DNA from: Apiosordaria backusii
Taxonomy: Eukaryota > Ascomycota > Sordariomycetes > Sordariales > Lasiosphaeriaceae
Assembly: GCA_030549205.1 (NCBI GenBank)
Contig: JAUKTV010000006.1
Span: forward strand, 1,630,501 to 1,694,500
DNA: 64,000 nucleotides
Direction of reading: 5' to 3'
The notes under the pieces are model-generated. The model saw only the letters and a list, made by a program, of their open reading frames with translations, was not told the DNA's origin and searched no databases. Every line of letters begins with the position of its first letter. Positions within the stretch are counted from its first letter, which is position 1. Both the position numbers and the translations under genes were made by a program. Shown here in pieces: positions 23,218 through 35,155 of this stretch.

Positions 23218-24129
23218 GGCAGGAACGCTCTCGGCCATTATTTCTGGGATTTCTTTCCCAGGCGCACGACGGGTATAGGAACCATGGGTGCATGGGATGG
23301 GCTTTAGGTCTGGGTTTATACCACTTTTTTTTTCTCTGGCGAAGGACTTGATGGAGGGGCGATCTGGGTTGTTTTTTCCGCATGGCGGGCCAGGGCTTGG
23401 TCTGAGGTTTCTGCATGGTTTGGTGTTGGGTTGCTTTCAGCGCTGTTTTCGTCGGACACGGAATAGAGTGGACATGGTTTTCACGAAGGCATATATGAGC
23501 AACCAACTCAGTGGGTTATAGATGGATAGATGGGTATCTGTCCGTGTCTTGTTCTTTTTTCCGTCGTGTTCTGTCGTGGTGCTCTTCCTGGTGTTGTTTT
23601 CATCCCTCAACCTGTATTATGCGTTTCATGCGAAGATATGCTAAGGGCCGAAGCAGTGCATACAAACACGCAAAGCGATGTATCTAAGGCCTTACATGAA
23701 GTAAAATAAGCATACTGATTGCAATATCGTGGTTCCATATTCCAAGTGAGGGGGAACATGGTGCTGAATTAAACGTTACTCTCCATCCCAACTCCGCGCT
23801 TTATTCACCCCCGCCGCCCGTTCTCGTTGATCTCTAGGTGTTGCCTGCCTGCCTGAAAACCTGATCACAACCGCCGCCCGAGGCCCACAAGATACCTTAC
23901 ACCTGGTAAAGGAGCGGATACGCAGAATGGCGGAACAAAAGAAACCGCCACTGTCAGTCTCAAACCCGACAACCGTCATCTCATGCTCCTGCTGTTCTTT
24001 TCCTCCTCATATTCCTGTTTTCTTCTTCCAGATTGGTCACTAGTATGAAACCTCCCTGTTTATCCTGAAAGTGCGTCTTCTCTGCCAATATTTTCTGGCG
24101 GTTGGCGTCAGGACCCGGTGCTAACCCTT
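23218..24129. other. Convergent intergenic region
   Basis: 912 nt between the 3' ends of the RING gene and the 1082-aa gene. No gene is supported. Confidence 0.45.
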
Positions 24130-27100
24130 CTAACCCACAGGCATATCGAACCCTCCTTTTCTCACCAATCTTCGCACACAGCCGCACTGTCCCGTTTCCT
24201 CGTCAGCTACATATTCCTCCCACTCTTCTCTTCGTTCCGCTGCCGCCTCCTCCGCCACAGCGCCTTTCTCATCCAAGACGTCAACCATCACCAGGGCTTT
24301 GCCTTTGCCGCCTCGCCGCTTCTGAATACCCTGTGTCATGCTCAGCACAGAATGGGACATGGCACACAGGCTTCCCGCGCCGTCGCTGACTCTGTCCTGC
24401 TGACGGAGGCGCTCCAGGCGAGCCTCTAGTGAGGCCAAGGAGCGGTAGGTGAAGCTGTCGAGGTTGGAAAAGGTGTAGATCTTTCGCAGCGCGTACAAGT
24501 GAGCCTGAGCGTAGGCGAGGCGGAATGGGTACGTCTTTTGGGACGTGTGGAGCAGATGATAGATGTGGGCACGCAGTCGGCTGGCTTGTTTTGCATCTCC
24601 CTCGCGCGCTGCCACGTGTGGTACTTTCGGAGACGACGGAGAAGACGACGAAGAGATGAGCCGAGAGGCATCGGGAGAAGAGGTGGCAAGCGAGGGGTTG
24701 GGTATCCTTGGTGTACCAAGGCCAAGCCCGCCAGCCATGGTGACTCTAGGTCCTCCTGATTGCCTCTGGCGAACCTGGGGGTCACTGTCTGGCCCATCAA
24801 GGATGGTTGCTATGACGTCTGTTTTTTCCTCCATCAAGGCAATGAGATCATCCATCCGGCCGGGTATTGGAGGGATCAGCTCGCCATAGAGCTTGCGGAA
24901 ATTCCTTTGGGATTCTTCCCTGCTTTCTGGGGTTGGGAGGCAGACTACCTTCATTCCTGATGACACTTTATGGATCTCCGTCAGGTCGTCGCGCATATGG
25001 GTGAGCTCGATCACGACGGCGTTGATGGCCCGGATGAGCTGATCTTCTTCCTCGTCGGTAAGCGGCCGGGGGCGAGGCTTGAGAGGCAGCCCCCGTGATG
25101 TTGGTGCTGTGCTGGCGTGGGTGTTTTCGCTTCTCGCAGTAGAAGAAGATGGAGTATCGGACCGAGTACTCGCTTCTTCTAGGCTAGGAGCTTCATTCAC
25201 CGGCACGTCGCCACATCCTTGAATAGCGAGGGCATTCGGCAAGTTATCGTCTCTCTGTGCCAGTTTGACACCATCGACGCCTATATCGACCGGCGGTAGC
25301 TGAAGCTGGGCGGGTAGTGGTGCTGTTGGGCCCTTCTGCCGTGGTCTACTTTTGCTGCTTCCCCCCCCATGCGAGCAGCTCCGGTCCAGTCGACACCCAC
25401 AATCTGGCGAGCCTCGTGGATCACACATCTCGATTGCACTGTCCCTCTGAGACTTCTTTGCCTTTCCCTCTGGAGTATCCTCTCGCCCCTCTTGACATTG
25501 CTGCCACTGATTGATCACCCAGGACAGGTCATATCCCTCGATGTACTCAAGACAGTACCTTTGGATCTCGTAGCCAAACTGGATGAGCGGCTCTCCCAGT
25601 CGGCGAATTTCTGCTCGAACCGATTCTGGAACGAACAAGGAAGAGATGTCTGACATACCCTGTACGGTCATGGATGCCTTGGCGATGATGCGAGTAAAGA
25701 GGACTTCTTCGATGTACCACCGACGCACATTGTCATGGAGAGCGGACGAGTGCCCCAATGGTTCTGGCTTACCATCTTCGTCAGAGGCACTCTTGCCCTC
25801 AGCCCCCTCAGATCCGCTTCCTTTAGGCGAGGAGAGCTTTGCCGTATTTTTGCTTCTTTTGGTGGCATTCGACGATGATGGTGAGACTGTTTTGCTTGAC
25901 CGACGTTCCTTTCGGCACCTCGAGGAGCCTCGGCGTTGCTCGTCGCCGCTGGTGAGCGGATTTGACGACGACGCGGCGGCTGTCTTTTTGGCTTTGCTAG
26001 GTTCTCGGAGGAATTTGAGAACACTCTCGTCGGGTGATTTCGGGGCAATATACCACTTTCCCTCCAGGCAGTTTTTCGGCACCGTATTTTCACTCTCGCC
26101 TTCTGTGGTGGGTTTGGTCTCGCGGACGGTCTCTGCAATGGCCTCTGGCTTGGCCTCTGGCTTGGGGGAGGTGATTGTGGAGGTGCTGACCAGGGAACTG
26201 GAACGGGATGCAAAACAGGCAAAGGGGTTGGAGGTGTCGATTCCCGGGAGCCCAGCGTTACCATTGGAGGTTGCTGGCTGACTCCCTGGGCCTGCTGCCG
26301 CTCCCCTTGCTGCCATGAGGTCCATTTCCTGACGCAGCCTCCCACTGACGGTGCTCTCCTGGGCAGTGATGTCGGTGCTAATGCCAGTGCTGAGACTAGC
26401 GTTGGATGCCGTCAGCATGGTGGCGAGGCTCCCCATAGACCCCTTATGCCGAGCTGCACGGATGGGGGTCGGTACGGAAGATGATCTTTCTGGCGTGCCG
26501 CCCCCATAGATGGCCATGGCACGAACATAGGCCTGCATGTTGAGCCGGTCCTCGAGCCCCAGAGGCTCTGGCTCACTTCCACTTAGAGACTCGCGGGATC
26601 CTGGGTCACGCCCACGTCTGGTGGACGGCCGAGACACGTTGGTGGTAGCAGTGATGGAAGAATAACTGTGGGCAAGTGAGCGCGGGGGCACTGGTATCTC
26701 ATCTCCGACATCTCTTTCCTTGCCGCACCGGGTGGACTCGGACTCTTCCGAGTACTCAGTGATGGTTTCCATCATGCTAAACATGGCTCTTGATGGTGCT
26801 CGTCTCATGAATGTGTACTCCTGGTAGTCGTTGTTTGGCGAGTCCGGGGGTGTTTCGGGAAGGTTACCTGGCTCGAGACGGGGCTGCTGTGGCTCTTGGT
26901 GTTCTTCTTGCCTCATGTTGCTTTCGTCTTTAATGTCAAGCTCTTCGGGATCCTCATCAACGGGGTGGCAGCTGCTGAAGGGGAGGGTGTGTTGTGTCCG
27001 GTTGGCTATGAACTGAGCACGAGGGGCCGTGGCGAATCGTGAGCTCCGCCGCAAGGGGTATACTGAGAGAGCAAGAGAGTCAGTGAGTTATTTATCAGGG

Positions 27101-27436
27101 TCAGAAATGGCTGAACTCACCTTGGCCAGCTGGTGTAGCCATTCCTACTGATTCCTGTACTTCCTCGGGGACACCCCAGAGGCCCTTCTTCCCTTTGGCT
27201 TGTTTGTTTTCGTTGCCTGTTTCTGTTCCTGCTGTCCCACTTCCTTGAGTGGCGCCCAAAGTTGGTGAGTCTGGGTATCCATCGGACAAAGAAGAGGTTC
27301 TGTTGGCTGCCGTTGTCAGAGCAGGGCTCGTGTCAGGGGAGGGAGACTGGGCGTCAGCAGTGTTGGTGGGAGGAGCTGATGATGAAAATTCCACCTCTGC
27401 CGCCGCGGGTTTCTGGGCGGATCTTTTGAGCGGCAT
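24130..27436 (-). CDS. Large Ser/Pro-rich protein of unknown function
   Basis: Two exons on the minus strand (27436-27121 and 27062-24130) give 1082 aa. The 58-nt intron starts GTGAGT and ends CTCTCAG. I do not recognise the family. About three quarters is low-complexity Ser/Thr/Pro/Glu sequence, probably disordered. Three patches look folded: WYIEEVLFTRIIAKASMTVQ..GYEIQRYCLEYIEGYDLSWVINQW (helical, about 480-555), LIRAINAVVIELTHMRDDLTEIHKV (coiled coil), and a C-terminal helical block HIYHLLHTSQKTYPFRLAYAQAHLYALRKIYTFSNLDSF ending near ..EEYVADEETGQCGCV. No membrane segment or signal peptide is visible. The start is the first ATG of exon 1; the frame upstream is closed. Confidence 0.8.
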
Positions 27437-28788
27437 CACGGATGTTATCTATCAGCTGGGTGCTTTTGATGTATGCTGTATTGTGAGGATGGTCAGGGGT
27501 CAAAGGGAAACAGACAAACCCAGGCGAGAGAAAGGGAGTAGCGAGCGGAGGGTACGGGTGGAGGAAGGGCGGGACGGGGTGGCTTACATGGCCAATGACA
27601 GGTTGAATGGTTGGCTGTGGGGAAAAAAGAAGGGTAAAGTTTGAGGATCCAGAAGGTAGAGGTGGGGAGGGCGTCGAGGTGAGCCGTGGATGGAGGTGCG
27701 CCTGTTACCGAGTTTTTATGCCGTTTGACAAAGAACAAGCTTCTCATAGAGGGAAAGGAAGAGGGGGAACTAAATGTCCCGATGGTGGTTTTTATGAGGG
27801 AAATGCTTTGTGCTTTTGACGGGTTGGGGGGTTGTTCTCTCGGGGCGATATCGATGAATCAGGGAGGAGGCAAAAAAGCAGGAAGAAACGAGAGACTGGG
27901 TGGACAGGAAGGAGAAGGAACAGAGAGTGGTTCGATCTGGAGAAGCAAAACCAAGAAGCAAATCATGGGCTGAGTGGTTTTCATGGGGTCATTATCATAC
28001 TTGAGGGAGAGCGAGGCGATGGAGGGCCGACACTAGGGAAGTAAGCCAAGGGGGTTTTAAGGGGAGGGACCCATGGTTCTGACCGGGGCCGTGGTGGGGG
28101 GATTGGGTGGTGATGATGTGGGTGGTGGTGGTAAGCGCCGAGCTTGTCGTGGGGAAAAGGGGGTAGGCAGCTCCGAGGTCAAGGAGATCGTTGAGACGAT
28201 CTTGTCGTGTTGACTCGCTTTATTGAGAAGAAATTTCTTGTCGTGCTCATCCTTGTCACCACGAATTCCCGAGGAAACAAGAACCAAAGGCCCTTTTTGT
28301 GTTGTCTCGTTGCGTTCAAGAAAAGAAAAAAGGGGATTGATATGCTAATATCACATTGGTTCGAACTAACACAGAAACTACCTATACAGAACCCGTCCCT
28401 CCTCGCGCGATGCCTGGCGCCGGCGCTGGATTGCAATCCCAAAAAGACAAAAGAAAAGCTGAACATGCCCCTTCCCTTCCCTTCCCATGCAACCGAACAA
28501 TGCTAACAGACGTGGAAGAACATATCCTAATACCCAAAAGTGAAAAGTTCCCACAAATACAAAATGTCCAAAGCCGGCGTTTATCGTCCTTCTTTCTATT
28601 CCACCGCACAATCTTGACCTTCTTCCTGAATATCATTCCCGAAATACCATTTCCAACCCGCTTATACCAAAAACTCCATCGATGCTGCTGCCCCATTTGC
28701 TCCTCTCATCTTGAGATATCCAAACTCTGAAGCCTGTTTTTCTTCATTCCTTCTTCCATTTCGCGTCCTGGCCATAGGCCCGCAACAC
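27437..28788. other. Upstream region of the 1082-aa gene and 3' flank of the caspase-like gene
   Basis: 1.35 kb. The stretch 27480-28180 is purine-rich on the plus strand (pyrimidine-rich in the direction of the minus-strand gene), consistent with a long 5' leader and promoter. No gene is supported. Confidence 0.45.
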
Positions 28789-31104
28789 TCAAGCAAGGAC
28801 AAACCCCCTCACACTCCCCTCCCTCCTCACCATTCCCATCCCATGATTCATCCCATGCATCCCGCCCATTATGCCATTCATGCTCTCCTCGCTCCCCCTC
28901 CGGTTTACGGCCACCATATTCATGCTCGCATGACTCTGACTGCCCCTCCTGCTCCGTCTTCCCCTCCCGCCCTTGCTGTGGTTCATCATGGTCAAATTAG
29001 GCAAGTGTATCTTCCTCTCCGGGTCCAACGGCAGCAGCTGCTTAAAGATGGGCTGGCTGGTCCCCACCCCGTTGCTCTTCTTTTGCAGCCGCTCCTCCAT
29101 CAGCTGGTGCAGTCTTTTCGTTGTCAAGACGGTCTCGTTGTTGCCAGCGGCGGCGGCGGCGTTTTCGTCTAGAACAAGGCACAAAGTCTCCGTCATGTCG
29201 TCCGAGGTGGAGGACTCGAAGCCGCAGGCGGCAAAGAGGTGCTTGGTGTAGGTGTTTGACTGGGGGATGGAGGAGGACGGGAGGTTGGCCCCGCCGGCGG
29301 CACAGCAGTCCAGGATGAAGAGGACGTCCGAGGGGCAGGCGAGGAGGGGTTGGCGGAGGGTGGACCAGGGGAGGTGGGATATGGGGCGGTAGCGCTCACT
29401 GTTTGAGATGGAAGTGTTAGTGATATGATGTCAATAGCAAATGGAAATAGTTGAGATAGGGGCAAGGGACGTACTATTTCTTCATCAAGGCCTCAAAACC
29501 TGCCTTGTTTTGCCCATGCCCTCCATTCTGGCGGGAGAGCAGCTCGGAGTACAAATCCGCGGCCGCCTTCTTGGCCCACTCGGAGTTCTCGGGGTGGTCG
29601 TGGCTGCTAAAGACCAGCTCGTTGTCCTCGTTGAGGGAGCCGTGGCCGTGATAGTACACCACCAGCAACACATCGTCCGCGGCCAACTGGCAGAACTTGT
29701 TGAGTCTGGCGGTGGTGCTTTCGATGGGCCGGTTCATGTCGATATGATACTCGGAGACTTGCCAGCCGTAGTTCTTGAGGGTTGAGATGAGGCGCTTGCT
29801 CTCGTCTTCGAGGGAGACGTAGTCGGCTGCTGGCGGGGCGGTGTAATCCTCTGCGCGGAGATCGTGAAAGGACCAGGTGAGGATGAGGCAGTGGACTTCT
29901 TTGTATTGGGGCCTAGAGCATGCATGTTAGTTATCTAGAGTGACTGGAAGAAGACAGACATAAAAAAAAAAAAGTGGATAACTTACCCAACAGTCAGAAG
30001 CCGTTTACGCACGTTGTCGTCGGTTTCTGCGCCACGAGAGGAAGATTCGCTTCTTTTCCTTGCGGCCCCCGCTGGTTTGCGTCGGGGGCGGTTCGTGCTG
30101 GGATCGGGCAAGGCGGATATGCTAGCCAGACCTAACCTTTGGAGGCCCATCCGGAGGTCATTTTCGGGATAATGGTGAAGAGAATCAACGGTGACGTACC
30201 CGCCGAAGTGCTGGGGGCGGTACTCTCGACTCGTATTTTGACCGCCGTTCCCATGTCCATAACGGGAATACTTTTGCAGGTATGGATCATGAGTAGGTGG
30301 TGACCGTGATACAGGGCGAGAACTTGCGAGGGGCCAGCCTGCTTCTGCGAGGGCAACGCGGGGAGAGGAATGGCTGGCACCATCATGTTGATACCAGGGT
30401 TGTGATGAACGGGGATGGTGTTTCTTTGACGAGGCGTGGTTGGGGTACTTGCTGTCCTTGTGATGGCGATGCTCACTCGTTCGGCCAGATCCGAACCCTC
30501 CTATTCCAAAGAACTCGGGGGACGAACTGACGCTGCTTGATGGTGAGGTTCGCGATATTGAAAGGGACCTGGATCTGGCATGGCGATATCCCGACGACGG
30601 CGGTATGCCAATAACAGAATGCAGCTGCGAGTTTCTGTCCCACCTCGACTTCAAGTTTGCCGTGTCCCTGTCTTCAAAATAACCACCCTTTTCAAAATCC
30701 CGGTGCCGCTGGCGGGGTGTCCTTGGGGTATCGACCTCATCATAATCCCAACCCTTTTCTCGATAGCCAGAGCCGATAACGGTGGCTGCTGTGGGCATTC
30801 CTATCACGGACCTCCCCGTCACGGATCGGCGCGATACTGGGCGCGGATTGGGAGGTGTGGTCGAAAGCGTTGGCGAGTATTCTCTTTCTCTTCTCCTGCT
30901 GCTCCTACTCCTGCTGCCGGAATGATCGGCGTGGTGGTCACGATGAGGTGGGCTGAATGAGACGAGGGAACCTGGTGGTGAGGGGGCGGGGGCGGGGATG
31001 TCAACTGGAGGAGCAGTGGTGGGGATAGAGATGGGATCCCAGCCGTATTCGTAGGGCTCTTGATCTCTGCCGCCTTCACGGTACTGGCGGTGAAACCTCG
31101 TCAT
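28789..31104 (-). CDS. Caspase-like (peptidase C14) protein with long disordered N-terminus
   Basis: Three exons on the minus strand (31104-29987, 29912-29475, 29398-28789) give 721 aa. Residues about 1-370 are Arg/Ser/Pro/His-rich and disordered. The caspase fold then starts at VHCLILTWSFHDL, continues with ADYVSLEDESKRLISTLKNYGW, and shows the His of LLVVYYHGHGSL and the Cys of VLFILDCCAAGGA. Metacaspases normally read YSGHG and DCCHSG, so the catalytic pair is kept but the surroundings differ. There is no Q/N-rich or LSD1-zinc prodomain. The C-terminus after ETLCLVLDEN is Ser/Arg/Met-rich. I infer a cytosolic cysteine peptidase-like protein, possibly stress or cell-death related, but activity is untested. 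MTRFHRQ at 31104 is the first real ATG of the frame. Confidence 0.85.
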
Positions 31105-32211
31105 GTTCCTGTGCTGCGCTGCGTTGCTTGATATTGATATTGAGGTGACGCGACGTGTGCTGAACTGACGAGGTGAGGTTAAAGATGAGATGAGACAAGC
31201 TGTGCCGCCTCGGGCCACTCAGCCCGACAGCTTAGGAAGCGACAGGGGTTGTTCAGGTCAGTGCAGGTCAGTGCAGAGAAGCATCAGTAAAAAGGAGGGC
31301 TGGAAGGTGGGGTTGATGGTGGGAGCACGTTGGAGAGGAAATGCAGGGCAGAAGCAAACGGCAGAAGCTGGGGAAGACATCCAGGGCGGCGCATGCACAT
31401 GGAAATGCACGTTGGTGGCCTCCTCTCGGGGCTGATGACTGCATATTCTGGATACTGGAAGTGCTGAAATCTCAGGCCTCACCTTCGGGGGACTCCAACG
31501 AACCGACAGGGGGAACGAGCACGCGGGCAAGCTTTGCCGCACCTGCGTCGGCCTGCATATCGAATTCCTGCCCAATCGCCGTGAGCCTTTGGGCACACAG
31601 GGCACAAACCCGGCCATCTCGGAACCACTCAACCACGTCCAACGGCGAGTGACATCGTGACACATCGCGAAGTACGAAACCGCAAGCCTAGAGTGAGGCA
31701 ATCTCCAAATGTGATTATACGAATATTCCTGTCCTCATATCGTCTTGTGTTCCTCGGAGACCTTGCCACTGCCCTGTGTTGTGGTGGTCGAGCAGAACCC
31801 TAACCCTATGACAACACATGCATGACTCCATCTCCATCTCCCATCTCCCATATCCAGTATCTACCTACTTTCCAGAGGTTGCGTCTCTGCGCTGGCTCTG
31901 GTCAATCGCGAACGACGACCAGGTTCCCAGGCGGCACCACGTGGAGGTGCAGAGTCCGTCTTCGCCGCCCCCCACCTATCTTACACACCCCCAAAACTAC
32001 ACCTATCTTACAACACCAAAACAACACCTATCTTACAACACCCCCAAAAAATGCATGCCGTTGTCCAGGATATCATCCAAAAAATGACATAGCCCAAGAG
32101 AAGGAAGATAGATCCAATGATAACCAATAACGCTGCGCCTTAAGCAATGCCCATCATCATGAATCATACAAAAAACCAAAAAGAAATTCGTAGACACATT
32201 AAGGTCATTGC
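31105..32211. other. Intergenic region with minisatellite
   Basis: 1.1 kb between the caspase-like gene start (minus) and the stop of the PIP-box gene (minus). It contains two telomere-like CCCTAA units near 31797-31808 and a three-unit minisatellite at 31974-32046. No gene is supported. Confidence 0.5.
31974..32046. repeat. Minisatellite, three units of about 25-27 nt
   Basis: The core ACCTATCTTACA starts at 31974, 32001 and 32026, each followed by CACC and an A/C-rich tail (CCCCAAAA). Spacings are 27 and 25 nt. Confidence 0.8.
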
Positions 32212-33834
32212 CTAAGCGTTATGGAGGGCCAGGTTTGCCTCCAACAACTCGACATTATCGAGCGTCAGACCTGGCCCATACTCATCAGAGTCTTCCGACC
32301 CAGCCTCCATCGGAACCACCATGCTGTCCAGCATCTCGACATTATCGAGAGTCAGGTCAGCTCCGTAGTCCGACTCTTGGCTCAACGGTGCCATGCTGCC
32401 TTCTTGTTGCGTGTCATCATGCTGTGATGCAACGAGTTCGGCGGCAGCAGCTGCCTGCTCGGCAAGCCGCTCCTCCTCCCTCTCACGCTCCAAGTAGGCC
32501 TGGTAGCGTTGCCAGCGCTCCAGGGCCACCTGCTCGAGCCGCCGTTTTTCCGCCTCCTTCTCAGCGTCGAGGCGTTGAGCCACCGCTTGGAGGATCGCAA
32601 TCCCGTTCCCGCTGGATCCAAAGAACCTTTGGGGTGACCGAGACCGCTCCGGAATATCTGGCGCACCGTCTTTGCAAGGTGGCTGTGTGTTTGTAAGAGG
32701 TTGTGGCTGTTCAACCTCCTCGTCCGAAGGCTTGAACGAAGACGAGTAGAACTGGCTGTAGGTAAACCCATCCAGCGTGTCTTCTGCCTCTCCAAGCCCC
32801 GCAGACGGCTCCCCGACCGGCTCAGAACTGATCTTGTCAGCCGTCACCTGGCTGGGCGATGGGAACCTCAACGTGGGCACACACGGTGAGCTGCCATCGA
32901 TGGTGTCGTTGACGTCCGCTTGCTCTACGACCTCATTCGGCGAGATCATCTCGTCTTCAAGTTCCCAAAGATCCTGAGACGAGAAAGCTAGATCCCGCGA
33001 CGAAAAAGGTGCGAACAAGTCGATATCGTCATCGAGGATCGGCTGTTGAGCTGCCTGCGTTGCCAGATTTCTCTGGCTGTTTGCAATAGCCTGCTTCAAC
33101 ACCGATCTCTGTGAAGGCGAGGTCTTCTTGGATGCTGGTGGACCTCTGCGAGCGGGTGATGGCTCCGTGGTCTCCACCAGTGCCTCATCATCTTCCAACT
33201 CACGAGCCGCCTGAGAGGCAGTCGGAAAGTCGTCAATGAAGGCCTCAAGAAGTTCCTCCGGGCTGGTTGGTTGCAGAAGATCTGCTGGAGTCTCTTCGCG
33301 TTGCAAGTATTCTTGCTGGCTCAGATTCTCCTCCAAACGCTGCCTTTTGACCAGGCTCGACTCGGAAGGGCTGCCGACAGGAGTCTGGTTCTCCTTGTCT
33401 TCAAGCTCCTCTGTCATCGCCGCCTGGTCGGCTTCAAAAGCTCCAGAGTCTCGCTTTCGCGACGCCCCGTTGCCATTGAAGAAGGTCGAGAGTGTAGCCT
33501 GGCTCGGCCTCACAGTAACGAGAGGCAAGCCCTGCCGCCTCTTCTCTTCCCTCAGCTCCAGCTCCTTCGCCTTCTTCCTGTCGCGGAGAACTTTGGCTCT
33601 CTTTGAGGCCTTCAGTTTCTCCTCTTCCTTGCGAATCCGCTCTTGCTCAGCCCGCTCCTGACGCAGCTGTTCAGCTTTTGTCAGTTTGGGCAGCTTATTG
33701 GCTTGCCGATAAGCTTTTTGAGCCTGCTTGGAGGTCATCGGAGGTTTTGACTCCGGTCCGTCCATAGCGAGCGCCTGCTGGAAGCTGACAGGGTTTGGCA
33801 CCACGACAAACGTGTTCTGTTGAAGTGGCGCCAT
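32212..33834 (-). CDS. Coiled-coil protein with PCNA-interacting (PIP-box) motif
   Basis: Single exon on the minus strand, 540 aa, from the first ATG of the frame (MAPLQQNTF). Residues about 25-100 form a highly charged helix (TKAEQLRQERAEQERIRKEEE and onward). Directly after it lies QATLSTFF (about 110-117), an exact match to the PIP-box consensus QxxLxxFF, in a basic context (VTVRPS..). A second charged coiled coil is near 420-475 (LDAEKEAEKRRLEQVALERW). The C-terminus carries a duplicated motif, YGADLTLDNVEMLDS and YGPGLTLDNVELLEA, 29 codons apart. I do not recognise the family; a role at replication forks or in chromatin assembly is an inference from the PIP box only. No zinc finger, nuclease or helicase motif is visible. 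Confidence 0.8.
   Translation of the reverse strand: MAPLQQNTFVVVPNPVSFQQALAMDGPESKPPMTSKQAQKAYRQANKLPKLTKAEQLRQERAEQERIRKEEEKLKASKRAKVLRDRKKAKELELREEKRRQGLPLVTVRPSQATLSTFFNGNGASRKRDSGAFEADQAAMTEELEDKENQTPVGSPSESSLVKRQRLEENLSQQEYLQREETPADLLQPTSPEELLEAFIDDFPTASQAARELEDDEALVETTEPSPARRGPPASKKTSPSQRSVLKQAIANSQRNLATQAAQQPILDDDIDLFAPFSSRDLAFSSQDLWELEDEMISPNEVVEQADVNDTIDGSSPCVPTLRFPSPSQVTADKISSEPVGEPSAGLGEAEDTLDGFTYSQFYSSSFKPSDEEVEQPQPLTNTQPPCKDGAPDIPERSRSPQRFFGSSGNGIAILQAVAQRLDAEKEAEKRRLEQVALERWQRYQAYLEREREEERLAEQAAAAAELVASQHDDTQQEGSMAPLSQESDYGADLTLDNVEMLDSMVVPMEAGSEDSDEYGPGLTLDNVELLEANLALHNA
32248..32355 (-). repeat. Intragenic duplication encoding LTLDNVE
   Basis: CTCGACATTATCGAG(C/A)GTCAG occurs at 32248-32268 and again at 32335-32355, 87 nt apart and in frame. 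On the minus strand both copies encode LTLDNVE near the C-terminus of the PIP-box protein. Confidence 0.85.
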
Positions 33835-35155
33835 CTGTTCATGATTGTTTAGTGAGACTGTAAGCAAGATATTGATGATGTGGTGAAGGCAGTGATGAGG
33901 GGGGAGGTTGCAGTTGATGGTGGTGAGAAGTCAAGAGTTGGCTTGACAACCACCACAACAATCAACGCGGGTAACGCGACTTCGCATGTGAAAAATGTTG
34001 GCGGGGTTGGTGGGGCAGGGCTGCAGAACGTCTTGGCGTTGCTGCGACTTTGAGCCTCAACTTGAGAGCCCAAGTCACACGGGTGAGGAGAGGATAGGAG
34101 GTGAAGATGAAGAGAGGAATAAGATTATGAATGGGAGAGGAGAAGAACGAGGACAGGGAGCGAGAATGGTGAGGCGAAATGGAGGTGGTTTCGTGCAGAT
34201 GGTGAAGGTGAGAGCTTGACTTACTTTGGTATGTAAAGTTCGGTGCGTATAGCAGATCGTGTTACAGTAAGCTGCTTGTGACAAGAAGAGTTGGGTGTTC
34301 TTTGCAACAAGTTGCAAAGGGCTCTTCTCGGTTGTGAGATGAAGGAGGAAAGGAAGCAGAGCAAAGTGAAGCTGGGAAAATGGTTTGGTATATATATCTG
34401 TGAGAAAAAGCACAGACCATTGGCAGGTGAAATGGGAGCTTGAAGCTCTCAGCGGTCTCCCAGCAGGCTGGTTCACTGTGGTCCCCTGGAACAGATCCCC
34501 ACATTTCACAGGGCGACGGGTGAATGTGGGGCTGGGCGGGCTGGTCCGCTGTACACTAGCCCCTGCAACGGGCAGGGAACCCTTACGTTTCACCACCACC
34601 ACAACCTGGCCAGGCTGGGCACCTTGATGGCCCTCATGACAGTAAACTTGTTGATGGAATTCTATATTTTCGACGCATTCGACAATGAGGATTTCAGAAG
34701 CTCACGATGCCTACGTGCAGCTGGATTCCAGACAATAGAGAGACCATCTTGCAGATCTCTTTCTAACTTCATTGGACGTTGAAGCCCAAGATCTTGAGCC
34801 TATATCTTGACGGCCGCAACCCTTGGAGCTTCTTGAGACGGGCACACAAGAAGAGCGCAGAATCTGAAGAGCATGTGTGGTCATATATCCGGTCGACCGG
34901 GCAACAGGTGACTCTTGAATTGAGAGCGAGGAGTCAGACCAGAGCAGAGTCATCAGGCCCAGGAGTCACAATCGGACGCGTATTACGGCAATCAACAAGA
35001 TGGCAATGTTTAGCAAATAGTCTTCTGCTTTCTATACACACTAGAAATCCTCGTCTGCAATCCTGGACTGTGCCCTGATTGGTATATATATATATATATT
35101 ACAATCACAGTAACAACCCTGAACCATGTCTCTCGTTTGTACAGAATCCTTGAAG
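33835..35155. other. Upstream region of the PIP-box gene
   Basis: 1.3 kb. Near the gene it is rich in GGTGGTGG/CCACCACC runs. An AT microsatellite (TATATATATATATATAT) sits near 35082-35098, close to the 3' end of the NmrA-like gene. No gene is supported. Confidence 0.45.

Noticed and set aside
25583..26281. 232-codon plus-strand frame within the 1082-aa gene
   Set aside because: Antisense shadow; the minus strand keeps one open frame for 2.9 kb.
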